Shown here one piece after another: positions 1-7,408 of a DNA stretch of 64,000 nucleotides. The position numbers were made by a program, and so were the translations under genes. Every line of letters begins with the position of its first letter. The stretch's first letter is position 1. A model generated the notes under the pieces. It made no database searches and was not told where the DNA came from. It saw only the letters and a list, made by a program, of their open reading frames with translations. The stretch is from Belnapia arida (GTDB lineage: Bacteria > Pseudomonadota > Alphaproteobacteria > Acetobacterales > Acetobacteraceae). The stretch lies in contig NZ_JAETWB010000022.1 in the NCBI RefSeq assembly GCF_016773205.1, positions 1 to 64,000 of the forward strand, in the 5' to 3' direction.

Positions 1-270
1 CACCCGGCGAACCGGCATGGCGCCGGATGGCGGCGCCGGAGCCGATCTCCACGATGCGCTCGCCTTCGCCATGCCGGTTGGCTGCTCATCATATGCCGGA
101 CCGGCGCCGGGATGGCCCCGACCAGCAACACCACAGCGTGCTGCCAGCTCCGTTGAAAAGAAGCAATGCGATGCATGATGCATGAATAGCCCTGACTACC
201 CCAAGTTGGCGCTAGAACAGCCCCTCGCTGAAGGAGCATGCTGCCCAGGCGCAAGAACAAGGAGGACATC
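1..270. other. Left-edge region without a called gene
   Basis: No convincing complete gene is visible. On the minus strand around 10-85 a short stretch reads as EGERIVEIGSG in one open frame, but it is preceded by stop codons and lacks a start, so it could only be a fragment of a gene lying mostly outside the window. The rest is presumably the promoter region of the downstream CBS-domain gene. Confidence 0.35.
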
Positions 271-966
271 ATGACCTCGCTTTGTGCCCGCGACGTAATG
301 ACGGCTGGGATGACGACGGTCTCGTCCGAAACGCCGGTTGCCGCCATCGCTCGCATGTTTTCCGATCGCGGCATTTCCGCTGTCGCGGTAACTGACACGG
401 CGGGAACGCTGCTCGGTATCGTTACAGAATCAGATCTGATCCGGCGCTTGGCCGATGAGGACGACCAGCCGTCCGGATGGTTATCGCGTCTGTTCGACAG
501 CCCGGTTGGAAGGGCAGACCGTTACGCCCGGAGCCACGGCGTCAAGGCAAGCGAGGTCATGACCGAGCGAGTGGTTACGGCGAGCCCCAGGGACAGCGCC
601 GCCCACGTGGCCCGCATCATGGAGAACCATCGAATTCGCCGCGTGCCGATCACCGAGGACGGGAAGCTGCTTGGTGTCGTTGCTCGCTCCGATCTTGTCC
701 GCGCTCTCGTCTCGCAGGAGATGCCTCAGGCCGATAACACCACCGACGACGAAATCCACCGCGCCATCATCGCTGCCATGCAGCGAGAACCTTGGGCGGA
801 CACGGTTCATACCGCCGTGCATGTGCAAGACGGGGTGGTGGAAATTTTCGGCTTCAGCCGCTCAGAAGCGGTCAGCCGCGCGCTCTATGTGCTGGCCGAA
901 AATGTACCAGGGGTGAAGCGCGTCGTGGACCGCACCAGCAGTCGGAACAGGTGGGAGCCGGCTTGA
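271..966 (+). CDS. CBS-domain pair plus BON domain protein
   Basis: The 231-residue product has two CBS motifs (about residues 3-58 and 90-147, each with the typical DVMT/EVMTE entry and a GIVTESDL or GVVARSDL close) followed by a BON domain (about 160-225). CBS pairs bind adenine nucleotides; BON domains are associated with membrane or periplasmic surfaces, but there is no signal peptide here, so a soluble sensor role is likely. I chose the ATG at 271 because AAGGAGG at 259-265 gives ideal spacing; an in-frame ATG at 238 has its purine tract only one base away. This CBS-CBS-BON arrangement is common in Alphaproteobacteria, often near stress genes. The exact ligand is unknown. Confidence 0.85.
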   Translation: MTSLCARDVMTAGMTTVSSETPVAAIARMFSDRGISAVAVTDTAGTLLGIVTESDLIRRLADEDDQPSGWLSRLFDSPVGRADRYARSHGVKASEVMTERVVTASPRDSAAHVARIMENHRIRRVPITEDGKLLGVVARSDLVRALVSQEMPQADNTTDDEIHRAIIAAMQREPWADTVHTAVHVQDGVVEIFGFSRSEAVSRALYVLAENVPGVKRVVDRTSSRNRWEPA

Positions 967-1371
967 GCCGTAAGCGGCGCCCTTGACCGGGTACTGCTCC
1001 CCAAGCTTACGGGGTTCGGACTGCCAGTCCAAAGCCTCTGACAGGACCTATGAGAGCCGGCAATGTGATCTCCGGCTTCTGTCAGGATTGTTACGCGTTT
1101 GGCTACATCCGCTATCGGGGTGGCACGGCTGGTCCAAGCCCACCCCCGCCGGCTCGCCATCGGATCGCCCAGGCGGGTAACGATCGCATCACGCTCCCGA
1201 AACGCGAAGTTTACGGCTCGCCCCACAGCCTTGATTTCAGGCCATACGGTGCCGCGGCATCTCGTAAACGGAACCCCGCCTGAACGATGTGAGGCGGGGT
1301 CTATAGCCAAGGGGGTGGAACGGTATTGAAGCTGCACGCGTCCGTTTCGCGACGCAGCCAACCTCAACGAC
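967..1371. other. Intergenic region
   Basis: About 400 bases with no coding frame that resembles a known protein. It holds one GC hairpin (1273-1300) and ends at the terminator of the minus-strand small RNA candidate. Confidence 0.5.
1273..1300. terminator. GC-rich hairpin, possible terminator
   Basis: ACCCCGCCT at 1273-1281 pairs perfectly with AGGCGGGGT at 1292-1300 around a 10-base loop. There is no U-tract on the plus side, so it is either a weak or factor-assisted terminator or simply a structural element between the CBS gene and the convergent small RNA. Confidence 0.4.
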
Positions 1372-1402
1372 AAAAAAAGGGCCGGCAGTTTCCTGCCGGC
1401 CC
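1372..1402 (-). terminator. Rho-independent terminator (minus strand)
   Basis: A perfect 10-bp stem (1379-1388 with 1393-1402, loop of four bases) is followed on the minus strand by seven consecutive T residues (plus-strand A run at 1372-1378). This is the strongest intrinsic terminator in the window, yet no protein-coding gene ends here; it ends the candidate small RNA. Confidence 0.85.
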
Positions 1403-1480
1403 CAAGTTAGGGTTGAAGCACCCGACCCCAGGTCGCGGCGCTGAACCACTGGGAGGAGACGTCCAAGGCAACGCCTGAAC
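1372..1480 (-). ncRNA. Candidate small regulatory RNA with anti-Shine-Dalgarno motif
   Basis: A transcript of about 109 nt is predicted from a sigma70-like promoter (1487-1515) to the intrinsic terminator (1372-1402). Read on the minus strand it contains a short GGC-GUU-GCC hairpin, then an apparently unpaired CUCCUCCC (plus coordinates 1451-1458), a small CGACC/GGUCG hairpin (1423-1435) and the terminator stem. The only ATG frame runs through the terminator without a stop, which argues against a peptide. CU-rich anti-SD motifs of this kind are typical of trans-acting sRNAs in Alphaproteobacteria that pair with ribosome binding sites. I do not recognise a named family; expression is not shown by sequence. 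Confidence 0.55.
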
Positions 1481-1486
1481 ATCCAC

Positions 1487-1515
1487 ACTATGCCTCACTC
1501 ACATGTGAGTGACAA
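1487..1515 (-). promoter_or_regulatory. Sigma70-like promoter with embedded palindromic operator
   Basis: On the minus strand TTGTCA (1515-1510) is followed after exactly 17 bases by CATAGT (1492-1487). The spacer contains a perfect 18-bp palindrome (1495-1512), overlapping three bases of the -35 box, positioned where a dimeric repressor would block polymerase. It drives the small RNA candidate. Confidence 0.5.
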
Positions 1516-1644
1516 GCGATAAATGCATCGGCATTTGTATCAGTGCAGCATACTGTGTGGGGTGTTCCGAGGTGGCCGATACGACGGATGAGGTCGACGA
1601 TTGAGACGCGTCTGGGACCCTCTACGGGGATAGGGCCTCGAACC

Positions 1645-2257
1645 ATGGGCCTGACAGTCGGCTGTGCGCGGACCTCCACCATTAAGCAAGGTGCCTGGCT
1701 TCGTGACATGCCAGAGTGTGACCTGAAGGACGCTGGGTGCGAGAGGGTGTTCGCGAAGCGGGTGTCGCCAGTGGCGCGCAGGGAGCACTTGGAAGGTGCC
1801 TTGGACTCTCTCCGGGGGGCGCGACACACTCACCGTCGCCAAGCCCGACAGATGCGTCCGGAGTGGCGCAGACATGCTCGCCGCTATTGGGCCGCTTGGA
1901 GCCAAGGGCATCGCGCTTTGGGTGCCGTTTATGGGCGGATCCAGAGCCGATAGTCGCACGCGCACCGGCCCATTGATGCTGACAATACTTGGCCTCGTGG
2001 CAGAGCTCGAACGGCAGCGCGTGGGCATTGAGGTGAGGGCTGAGGGCGAGTACCAGGGACGGCCCAGCGCGCAGCGCCAAGCGGCTGCAGTATGGAAGCT
2101 CCGGATTGAAGGCATGCGGCCGGTCGAGATTGCGGCTCGCCTCGGGACCGGCTGGGCGAGCGTTTATCGGGTGCTGAAGGGTTCGGTGCCGAATGTGGAG
2201 GCTTCCATCATGGCACTTCGCAGCGCGCCAATTGTGATGCTTCCTTGTGTTAGCTAA
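1645..2257 (+). pseudogene. Serine recombinase (resolvase/invertase family), frameshifted
   Basis: The N-terminal part (from ATG 1645) reads GCARTST...KDAGCERVF...LDSLR, matching the catalytic Ser region of Tn3-type resolvases (usual form GYARVST). At a run of six G (1814-1819) the frame must shift by one base, after which RDTLTVAKPDR, then LVAELERQR and the C-terminal HTH (MRPVEIAARLGTGWASVYRVLKG) continue in the second frame up to the stop at 2255-2257. All family parts are present in the right order, so this is a once-complete gene of about 200 residues inactivated by an indel, or a sequencing error in the homopolymer. The neighbouring element ends were not found. It marks this edge as previously mobile. 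Confidence 0.75.
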
Positions 2258-2283
2258 AAGCAACGTACCGCTTGATGTGCTTT

Positions 2284-3459
2284 TCATGCCCGAGCAGCAT
2301 GCCGGCTGCATAATGGAACCAATGCCATCAAGCCCGCCAGCAGCCAGAAGGCGATCGAAAGGCTGCTCACATGCGAGACGAAGCCGATCACCGCTGGGCC
2401 GGCCAACACGCCCGCGTAGCCGATCGTCGTGACAGCGGCCACCGCAAGGCCTGCTGGCATCCCCGCCTGCCGCCCGGCCTGACTGAATAGCACCGGGACG
2501 ATGTTCGCTGTGCCAAGCCCGATCAAACCGAATCCCGCAAGCGCTGCCATTCCCTCCATAGCAAGCAGCAGGAAGAAGCCGGCAACCGTGAGCAGGCCAC
2601 CCCAAAGGAGCGTCTGCCGATTGCCCAGAGCTCGCACCACCCGATCGCCCGTGAGCCGGCCGATGGTCATGGCGATGGAAAAGAGCGTGTAGCCAAGTCC
2701 GCTTTGCGCGGGATCGACCAGATCGCGGCCGAGAAGGAGCAGCGCGCTCCAGTCCAGGATTGCGCCTTCGACTAAGAAGCTGACGGCAGCAAGTGCCGCC
2801 AGCAGGAGCACGATGCCGCGGGGTGCGACGAAGGCGGGAGGGCTTCCGCCCTGGACCGTCAATAAACGCGGCCAAGCCACCAGAATCGCGGCCAGGACAA
2901 TTGCACTACCGCAAAGCACGCCGGGTAAAGGCGAAACTCCGTTGGACAAAAGGAGGGTGATTCCACCCGCTCCTGCAAAGCCGCCCAGGCTGAACATCGC
3001 GTGGAACCCGGACATGAGCGGCCCCTCGGCAGCCTTTTCAACCTCGACGGCATGGACATTCATCGCCACGTCGATGGCACCGAGGGACGCCCCAAAGCCA
3101 AGCAAGGTTGCGGCGAGCAGGAACGGATCGCCGACGACGGCAAGCACCGGCAGGAGCGCGACCAGCCCGAAGCCCCCGGCCAGGATCATGGGCTTACCTC
3201 CGAATTGTGCGCTGACCCAGCCCGTCACGGGCATAGCGATGATCGAGCCAGCTCCGATGCAGAGGAGCAGGAGCCCCAACTGCCCATCGCTGACACCCAC
3301 ATTGGCCTTGGCGAACGGCACGACGGGTGCCCAACAGGCCATGGCAAAGCCGGCGGCGAAGAAGGTAAGGCGCGTTGCGAGGCGGGTTCGACCGGTGTCT
3401 ATGGTGGAGGTTGCGGGAGCCGCAGACGGGGGCGGAAGCATCGTACGAGAGTCAGCCAT
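2284..3459 (-). CDS. MFS transporter (YbjJ/FucP-like)
   Basis: A 391-residue integral membrane protein with about 12 hydrophobic segments starting near residue 30 (FFAAGFAMACWAPVVPFAK) and a second half with the same pattern. The short first cytoplasmic loop and the conserved WAPVVPFAKANVGVS start resemble the uncharacterised YbjJ-type permeases of the major facilitator superfamily. I chose ATG 3459; a longer TTG start at 3504 is possible and ATG 3441 would be shorter, none having a strong ribosome binding site. It stands alone, convergent with the recombinase remnant. Substrate cannot be read from the sequence. Confidence 0.8.
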   Translation of the reverse strand: MADSRTMLPPPSAAPATSTIDTGRTRLATRLTFFAAGFAMACWAPVVPFAKANVGVSDGQLGLLLLCIGAGSIIAMPVTGWVSAQFGGKPMILAGGFGLVALLPVLAVVGDPFLLAATLLGFGASLGAIDVAMNVHAVEVEKAAEGPLMSGFHAMFSLGGFAGAGGITLLLSNGVSPLPGVLCGSAIVLAAILVAWPRLLTVQGGSPPAFVAPRGIVLLLAALAAVSFLVEGAILDWSALLLLGRDLVDPAQSGLGYTLFSIAMTIGRLTGDRVVRALGNRQTLLWGGLLTVAGFFLLLAMEGMAALAGFGLIGLGTANIVPVLFSQAGRQAGMPAGLAVAAVTTIGYAGVLAGPAVIGFVSHVSSLSIAFWLLAGLMALVPLCSRHAARA

Positions 3460-3757
3460 GCCGCCCAAAGCAAAGGGCAGCCGCTTCCGTTCCGGACCAG
3501 CCAACTCGCATTACGAATTTCCGGTATCCGCTGCTCCGATGCCTCTGCAACATGCTCAGGCACAGCCGCAGGGAGGCATTTACTAGATCTGAATCAGCAT
3601 CGCGTTAGATCCAAATTTCAATACGCAGAAAAACTTACACCATACCCTAATATGAAATGCCACATGTTGGGCTTTTCTTTCGGGGTTTTATTTCTAACCG
3701 TCGACCGTCAATACGGCTCATCCGAGCTACTTCCGGCTTCCTAAACTGACGGAGAGC
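3460..3757. other. Intergenic region, partly AT-rich
   Basis: No gene seen. Bases about 3590-3720 are clearly poorer in GC than the surroundings, which fits either a promoter region for the minus-strand permease or foreign DNA. Confidence 0.4.
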
Positions 3758-3960
3758 ATGCCGATATCGGATGCGATGTCGTTTGCGGAGGGGATGGCGG
3801 CTGAGCAAGCGGCGTTTGAGAAGCAGACGCGGCTTGAGGACTGCAGGAGCTAGCGCATATCCGCGTCGGCGGATTTGCTAGCGACATCTTTCTGACGCTG
3901 GCTGGCATCGCTGCCACGCCGTTCCTCATGGTCCTGATACGAAGGCCGTGGGCGCATGAC
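3758..3960 (+). pseudogene. Possible C-terminal remnant of a DHA2-type transporter
   Basis: A frame opens at ATG 3758 (GGAG at 3751-3754), meets TAG at 3851-3853, and continues in the same frame as FASDIFLTLAGIAATPFL then VLIRRP. A SDIF motif followed by one hydrophobic helix and a basic RRP end is how EmrB-like drug exporters finish, and the preceding Gln/Ala/Glu-rich helix also fits. The rest of such a gene is absent. The match is short, so this is a suggestion only. Confidence 0.3.
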
Positions 3961-4092
3961 GGAGTGGCTCAAGGCAGACGCAACCGGCCAGTTCGTGCGA
4001 CGGACCGAAGTCCCGGGGCTGCTACAACCCTTTGCTAAGATCGGCTCAGCCAAGAACGGCTAAGCGCCTGATTTTTCCTGCAAGAACGAAGC

Positions 4093-4169
4093 TGGTGTCC
4101 CCGGCGGGATTCGAACCCACGGCCCCCAGATTAGGAATCTGGTGCTCTATCCTGCTGAGCTACGGAGAC
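4093..4169 (-). tRNA. tRNA-Arg (anticodon CCU)
   Basis: The 77-base cloverleaf reads on the minus strand from GTCTCCG (4169) to an encoded CCA (4093-4095). The acceptor stem pairs GTCTCCG with CGGGGAC, the anticodon arm is CCAGA-TTCCTAA-TCTGG giving CCT, and the T arm contains GGTTCGAATCC. It decodes AGG. Confidence 0.95.
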
Positions 4170-4189
4170 CCAGTCAGGGCCTTACCACA

Positions 4190-5197
4190 TCAGCCGCGCC
4201 GCCGGAACCGCTCCACCGCGCTCACCAGCGCCGTGCGCACACCGGGTTCGAGAGCGGAATGGCCGGCATCGGGCACCACGGTCAGCCGGGCACGAGGCCA
4301 GGCTGCGGCCAGGTCGAAGGCGGTCTCGGGCGGGCAGACCATGTCGTAGCGCCCCTGCACGATCTCGGCCGGGATATGGGCGATGCGGTCCATATGGCCG
4401 AGCAGCCCGGCCCGCGGCAGGAAGAGATCATGCGCGAAGTAATGCGCCTCGATCCGGGCAAGGCCGAGGGCGGTGCGGTCCTGGGCGAAGCTCGCCACCG
4501 TCTCCGGGCTCGGCAGCAGGGTGGAGCAGCTGCCCTCGTACTGGCTCCAGGCGCGGGCGGCGGGGAGATGGACCATCGGGTCCGGGTCGCACAGCCGCCG
4601 GAGATAGGCGCCCAGCAGGTCACCGCGCTCCTCCGGTGGCAGGTGTTCCTCGAAGGCGGCCCAGGCATCGGGGAAGATGCGGCGGAGGCCGGTGAGGAAC
4701 CACTCCACCTCCGAGCGCCGACCGAGGAAGACGCCGCGCAGCACGCAGCCCGTCACCCGCTCCGGATGCGCCTGGGCGTAGGCCAGGGCCAGCGTGCTGC
4801 CCCAGGACCCGCCGAACAGCAGCCACCGCTCGATGCCGAGGAAGCGGCGCAGCGTCTCGATGTCTTCGACCAGGTGCGGCGTGGTGTTGTCCCGCAGCTC
4901 GCCAAGCGGACGGGAGCGCCCGGCGCCACGCTGATCGAAGATTACCACGCGCCAATGGCCGGGGTCGAAGAAGCGCCGGTGCACTGCGCCGGCCCCCGCC
5001 CCCGGCCCGCCATGCAGGAAGAGCGCGGGCTGGCCGCGCGGATTGCCGACCTGCTCCCAGTACATGACATGGCCACTGGCGAGTGGCAGCAGGCCGGTTT
5101 CGAAGGGTGCGATATCGGGGAAGAGGTCGCCGCGGGGCATGTCCCAATATCCGCGGCCGGAGGCGGCTCGGCAACTGCCAGCGCAGGGTCCGGACAT
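4190..5197 (-). CDS. pip: Proline iminopeptidase
   Basis: An alpha/beta hydrolase of 335 residues that removes N-terminal proline from peptides in the cytoplasm. HGGPGAG (about residues 62-68) forms the oxyanion hole, GGSWGS supplies the nucleophile Ser131, and GRYDMVCP and DAGHSALEP near the C-terminus carry the acidic and His members of the triad. The family is usually near 315 residues; the start at ATG 5197 has GGAGG seven bases upstream and adds a short N-terminal extension, whereas ATG 5140 would give the more usual length but lacks a ribosome site. It is divergent from the zinc-ribbon gene. Confidence 0.93.
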   Translation of the reverse strand: MSGPCAGSCRAASGRGYWDMPRGDLFPDIAPFETGLLPLASGHVMYWEQVGNPRGQPALFLHGGPGAGAGAVHRRFFDPGHWRVVIFDQRGAGRSRPLGELRDNTTPHLVEDIETLRRFLGIERWLLFGGSWGSTLALAYAQAHPERVTGCVLRGVFLGRRSEVEWFLTGLRRIFPDAWAAFEEHLPPEERGDLLGAYLRRLCDPDPMVHLPAARAWSQYEGSCSTLLPSPETVASFAQDRTALGLARIEAHYFAHDLFLPRAGLLGHMDRIAHIPAEIVQGRYDMVCPPETAFDLAAAWPRARLTVVPDAGHSALEPGVRTALVSAVERFRRRG

Positions 5198-5306
5198 GCG
5201 GTTTCCTCCACATGGCACCGGAAAGTGACAGATTCCCGACATCGGCAAGGTTCTGGGCGCGCGGCGCCCCTTCGCCTTTCGCCAGAGCATCCCTAACTTG
5301 GCGCCA

Positions 5307-6068
5307 ATGGCCACGCCCTCCCCCGCCCATTCACGCCCGACGGCACCCGAAGCCCTGCCGCGCTGCGCGGTCTGCGGCACGGGCAGCCGGCAGTCCCCGT
5401 TCCGCCCCGGCCCGCCGGAACAGGCACCGGATCTCGACCTGCGGCCGGGCGAGCCGGTGCGCTCCACCATGGCGCGCTGGCTCCAGCAATGCCCGAGCTG
5501 CGGCTATTCAGCGCCGAACATCACCCGCGCCCATCCGGCGGCGGCGCAGGCCGTGGCGGCGGCGCCTTTCCGCGCGCTGATGGCGGAAGCAGCCTATCCG
5601 CCGCTCGCCCGGCGCTTCCTCGCCTGGGCCCATGTGCTGGAGGAAACGGGCGCGCTGCATGCCGCGGCCGAGGCGACGCTCCAGGCGGCCTGGGTGGCGG
5701 ACGATCTCGGCCAGCCGGAGCTGGCGCGGCTCTGGCGGCTCGAGGCCGTGGCGCTCTGGCGGGGCGGGCCGCCGCTCGACCAGGAGCAGACGGTACGCAT
5801 CATCGACGCGCTGCGCCGGGCCGAGGCCTGGGAGGATGCGCGGACGACGGCCCAGGCCCTCGCCCAGGCGGACACGCCGGAAGCCGTGGCGCAGGTGGTT
5901 GGGCTCGAGATGCGGCTGATCGCGGCGCAGGATGCCGGGCGGCACACGGTGGCGAGCGCCCTCCCCCCGCCGGCGCGCCGGCCGCATGTGACGCATCAGC
6001 GGAGCCAGCCCAAGGGCGGGACGACGGGCTTCCTTGGCCGGCTGCGGCGCTGGTTCGGCAGGGATTAA
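5307..6068 (+). CDS. Conserved hypothetical protein with N-terminal zinc ribbon
   Basis: The 253-residue product has two CxxC knuckles, CAVC (residues 20-23) and CPSC (62-65), separated by a segment with APDLDLRP, and then a long Ala-rich helical region that looks like a repeat-type (TPR-like) scaffold. Proteins of this arrangement are known as uncharacterised families; I do not know a function. ATG 5307 is preferred over an in-frame TTG at 5298; neither has a clear ribosome site. Its stop overlaps that of the convergent aldehyde dehydrogenase by three bases. Confidence 0.75.
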   Translation: MATPSPAHSRPTAPEALPRCAVCGTGSRQSPFRPGPPEQAPDLDLRPGEPVRSTMARWLQQCPSCGYSAPNITRAHPAAAQAVAAAPFRALMAEAAYPPLARRFLAWAHVLEETGALHAAAEATLQAAWVADDLGQPELARLWRLEAVALWRGGPPLDQEQTVRIIDALRRAEAWEDARTTAQALAQADTPEAVAQVVGLEMRLIAAQDAGRHTVASALPPPARRPHVTHQRSQPKGGTTGFLGRLRRWFGRD

Positions 6069-7408
6069 CGCAGGATCCGCCGCACCAGGGCCTTCGCCCG
6101 CTCCGTGCGGGGCGGGTCGAGAAGGCGGGAGAGGCTCCAGCCACCATGCGAGACGCGGGCGCGGAGGTTGCTGAACTCGCGGAAGCCTGCCTCGCCGTTG
6201 CGCCGGCCGAAGCCCGAGGCGCCGACGCCGCCGAAGGCGAGGCTTGGAAACGCGGCGTACTCGACGCAGCGGCCCTCGATGATGGCGCCGCTCCTGGTGC
6301 CGGCGGCAACGGCCTCGCGCTCCACCGCCTTGGCACCGAAGAGATAGATGGCGAGCGGCGGCGATTTCGCGGCGATCCAACCGATGGCTGCGGCAAGGTC
6401 GGGCAGCGGCTGCACGGCGAGGACCGGGCCGAACAGCTCCGCCTCGTGCAGCAGATGGCCCGGCGGCGCCTCGGCCAGCGCCAGGGGCTGGCGGTGGCCA
6501 GGGCCCGGCTCGGCCAGCGGCGTCAGCGCGGCGCCGGCGCATATCCCGGCAAGGCGGGCAACCTGGCGGTCGTTCACCACGGCAGTCTCGGGCAGGCCGA
6601 TGCCGGTCGCGCGGCAGGCGGCGACGAAATCCTCCCGGCGATGGCCGACCAGCAGCACGGTATCCGGCGCGATGCAGGTCTGCCCGGCATTTACCGCCTT
6701 ACCGGCAAGGATCGCCTGGGCCGCGCGGGCGAGGTCGGCGCCGGGCAGGATGAGGGCGGGGCATTTGCCGCCCAGTTCCAGGGTCAGCGGGGTGAGGTTG
6801 GCGGCGGCGGCCTGCATCACGCGCCGCCCGGTCGCGGTGCCGCCGGTGAAGACCAGGTGGTCCCAGGGCTGGGCGGCGAAATCGGCGGCGATGTCGGGGC
6901 CACCCTGGACCGCGCGGGCGATGTCCGCGCCGAGCGCCTCTGCCAGCAGCACCTCCAGAAGGGCGGCGGTGCGGGGCGTCGCCTCGGCGGGCTTCACCAC
7001 GATGCGGTTGCCGGCGGCCAGCGCATCCACGGCCGGCAGCAGGGCAAGCTGGAGCGGGTAGTTCCAGGGCGCCATGATGCCGATGACACCCTTCGGCACC
7101 GGCTCCTGCCAGGCGCGGGCGGGCTGGAAGGGAAAGGGGACGGCGACGCGGCTTGGCCGCGCCCAGCGAGGCAGGTAGCGGGCTGCATGTCGAGCGGCAT
7201 CGACCACCAGTTTCACCTCGGCGAGCAGCGTCTCCTCCGGGCTGCGGCCGCCGTAATCGGCATCGATGGCCGCGGCCGCCTCATCGGCCCGGCGCAGCAG
7301 CACGGCGGCCAGCTTGCCAAGGAGGGCGCGGCGGCGGGCGAGGTCTGGGGGGCCGTCCCGCGCCTCGATGGCGCGGAGGGCGGCGAGCGCCTCAGCCGCG
7401 GAGGGCAT
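6065..7408 (-). CDS. Aldehyde dehydrogenase, carotenoid aldehyde type (CrtNc-like)
   Basis: A 447-residue NAD(P)-dependent aldehyde dehydrogenase with APWNYP (113-118), the general base Glu211 in LELGGK and the catalytic Cys245 in NAGQTC. It belongs to the short, C-terminally hydrophobic class that includes coniferyl-aldehyde and diapocarotenal dehydrogenases. As the last gene of the carotenoid operon, overlapping hpnE by 17 bases, it most likely oxidises a terminal carotenoid aldehyde to the acid needed for glycosylation. Family membership is clear; substrate is inferred from position. Confidence 0.85.
   Translation of the reverse strand: MPSAAEALAALRAIEARDGPPDLARRRALLGKLAAVLLRRADEAAAAIDADYGGRSPEETLLAEVKLVVDAARHAARYLPRWARPSRVAVPFPFQPARAWQEPVPKGVIGIMAPWNYPLQLALLPAVDALAAGNRIVVKPAEATPRTAALLEVLLAEALGADIARAVQGGPDIAADFAAQPWDHLVFTGGTATGRRVMQAAAANLTPLTLELGGKCPALILPGADLARAAQAILAGKAVNAGQTCIAPDTVLLVGHRREDFVAACRATGIGLPETAVVNDRQVARLAGICAGAALTPLAEPGPGHRQPLALAEAPPGHLLHEAELFGPVLAVQPLPDLAAAIGWIAAKSPPLAIYLFGAKAVEREAVAAGTRSGAIIEGRCVEYAAFPSLAFGGVGASGFGRRNGEAGFREFSNLRARVSHGGWSLSRLLDPPRTERAKALVRRILR

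Noticed and set aside
238-270. Upstream ATG at 238 as start of the CBS protein
   Set aside because: Its purine tract is only one base away from the ATG, and the added 11 residues are not part of the domain; ATG 271 has an ideal site.
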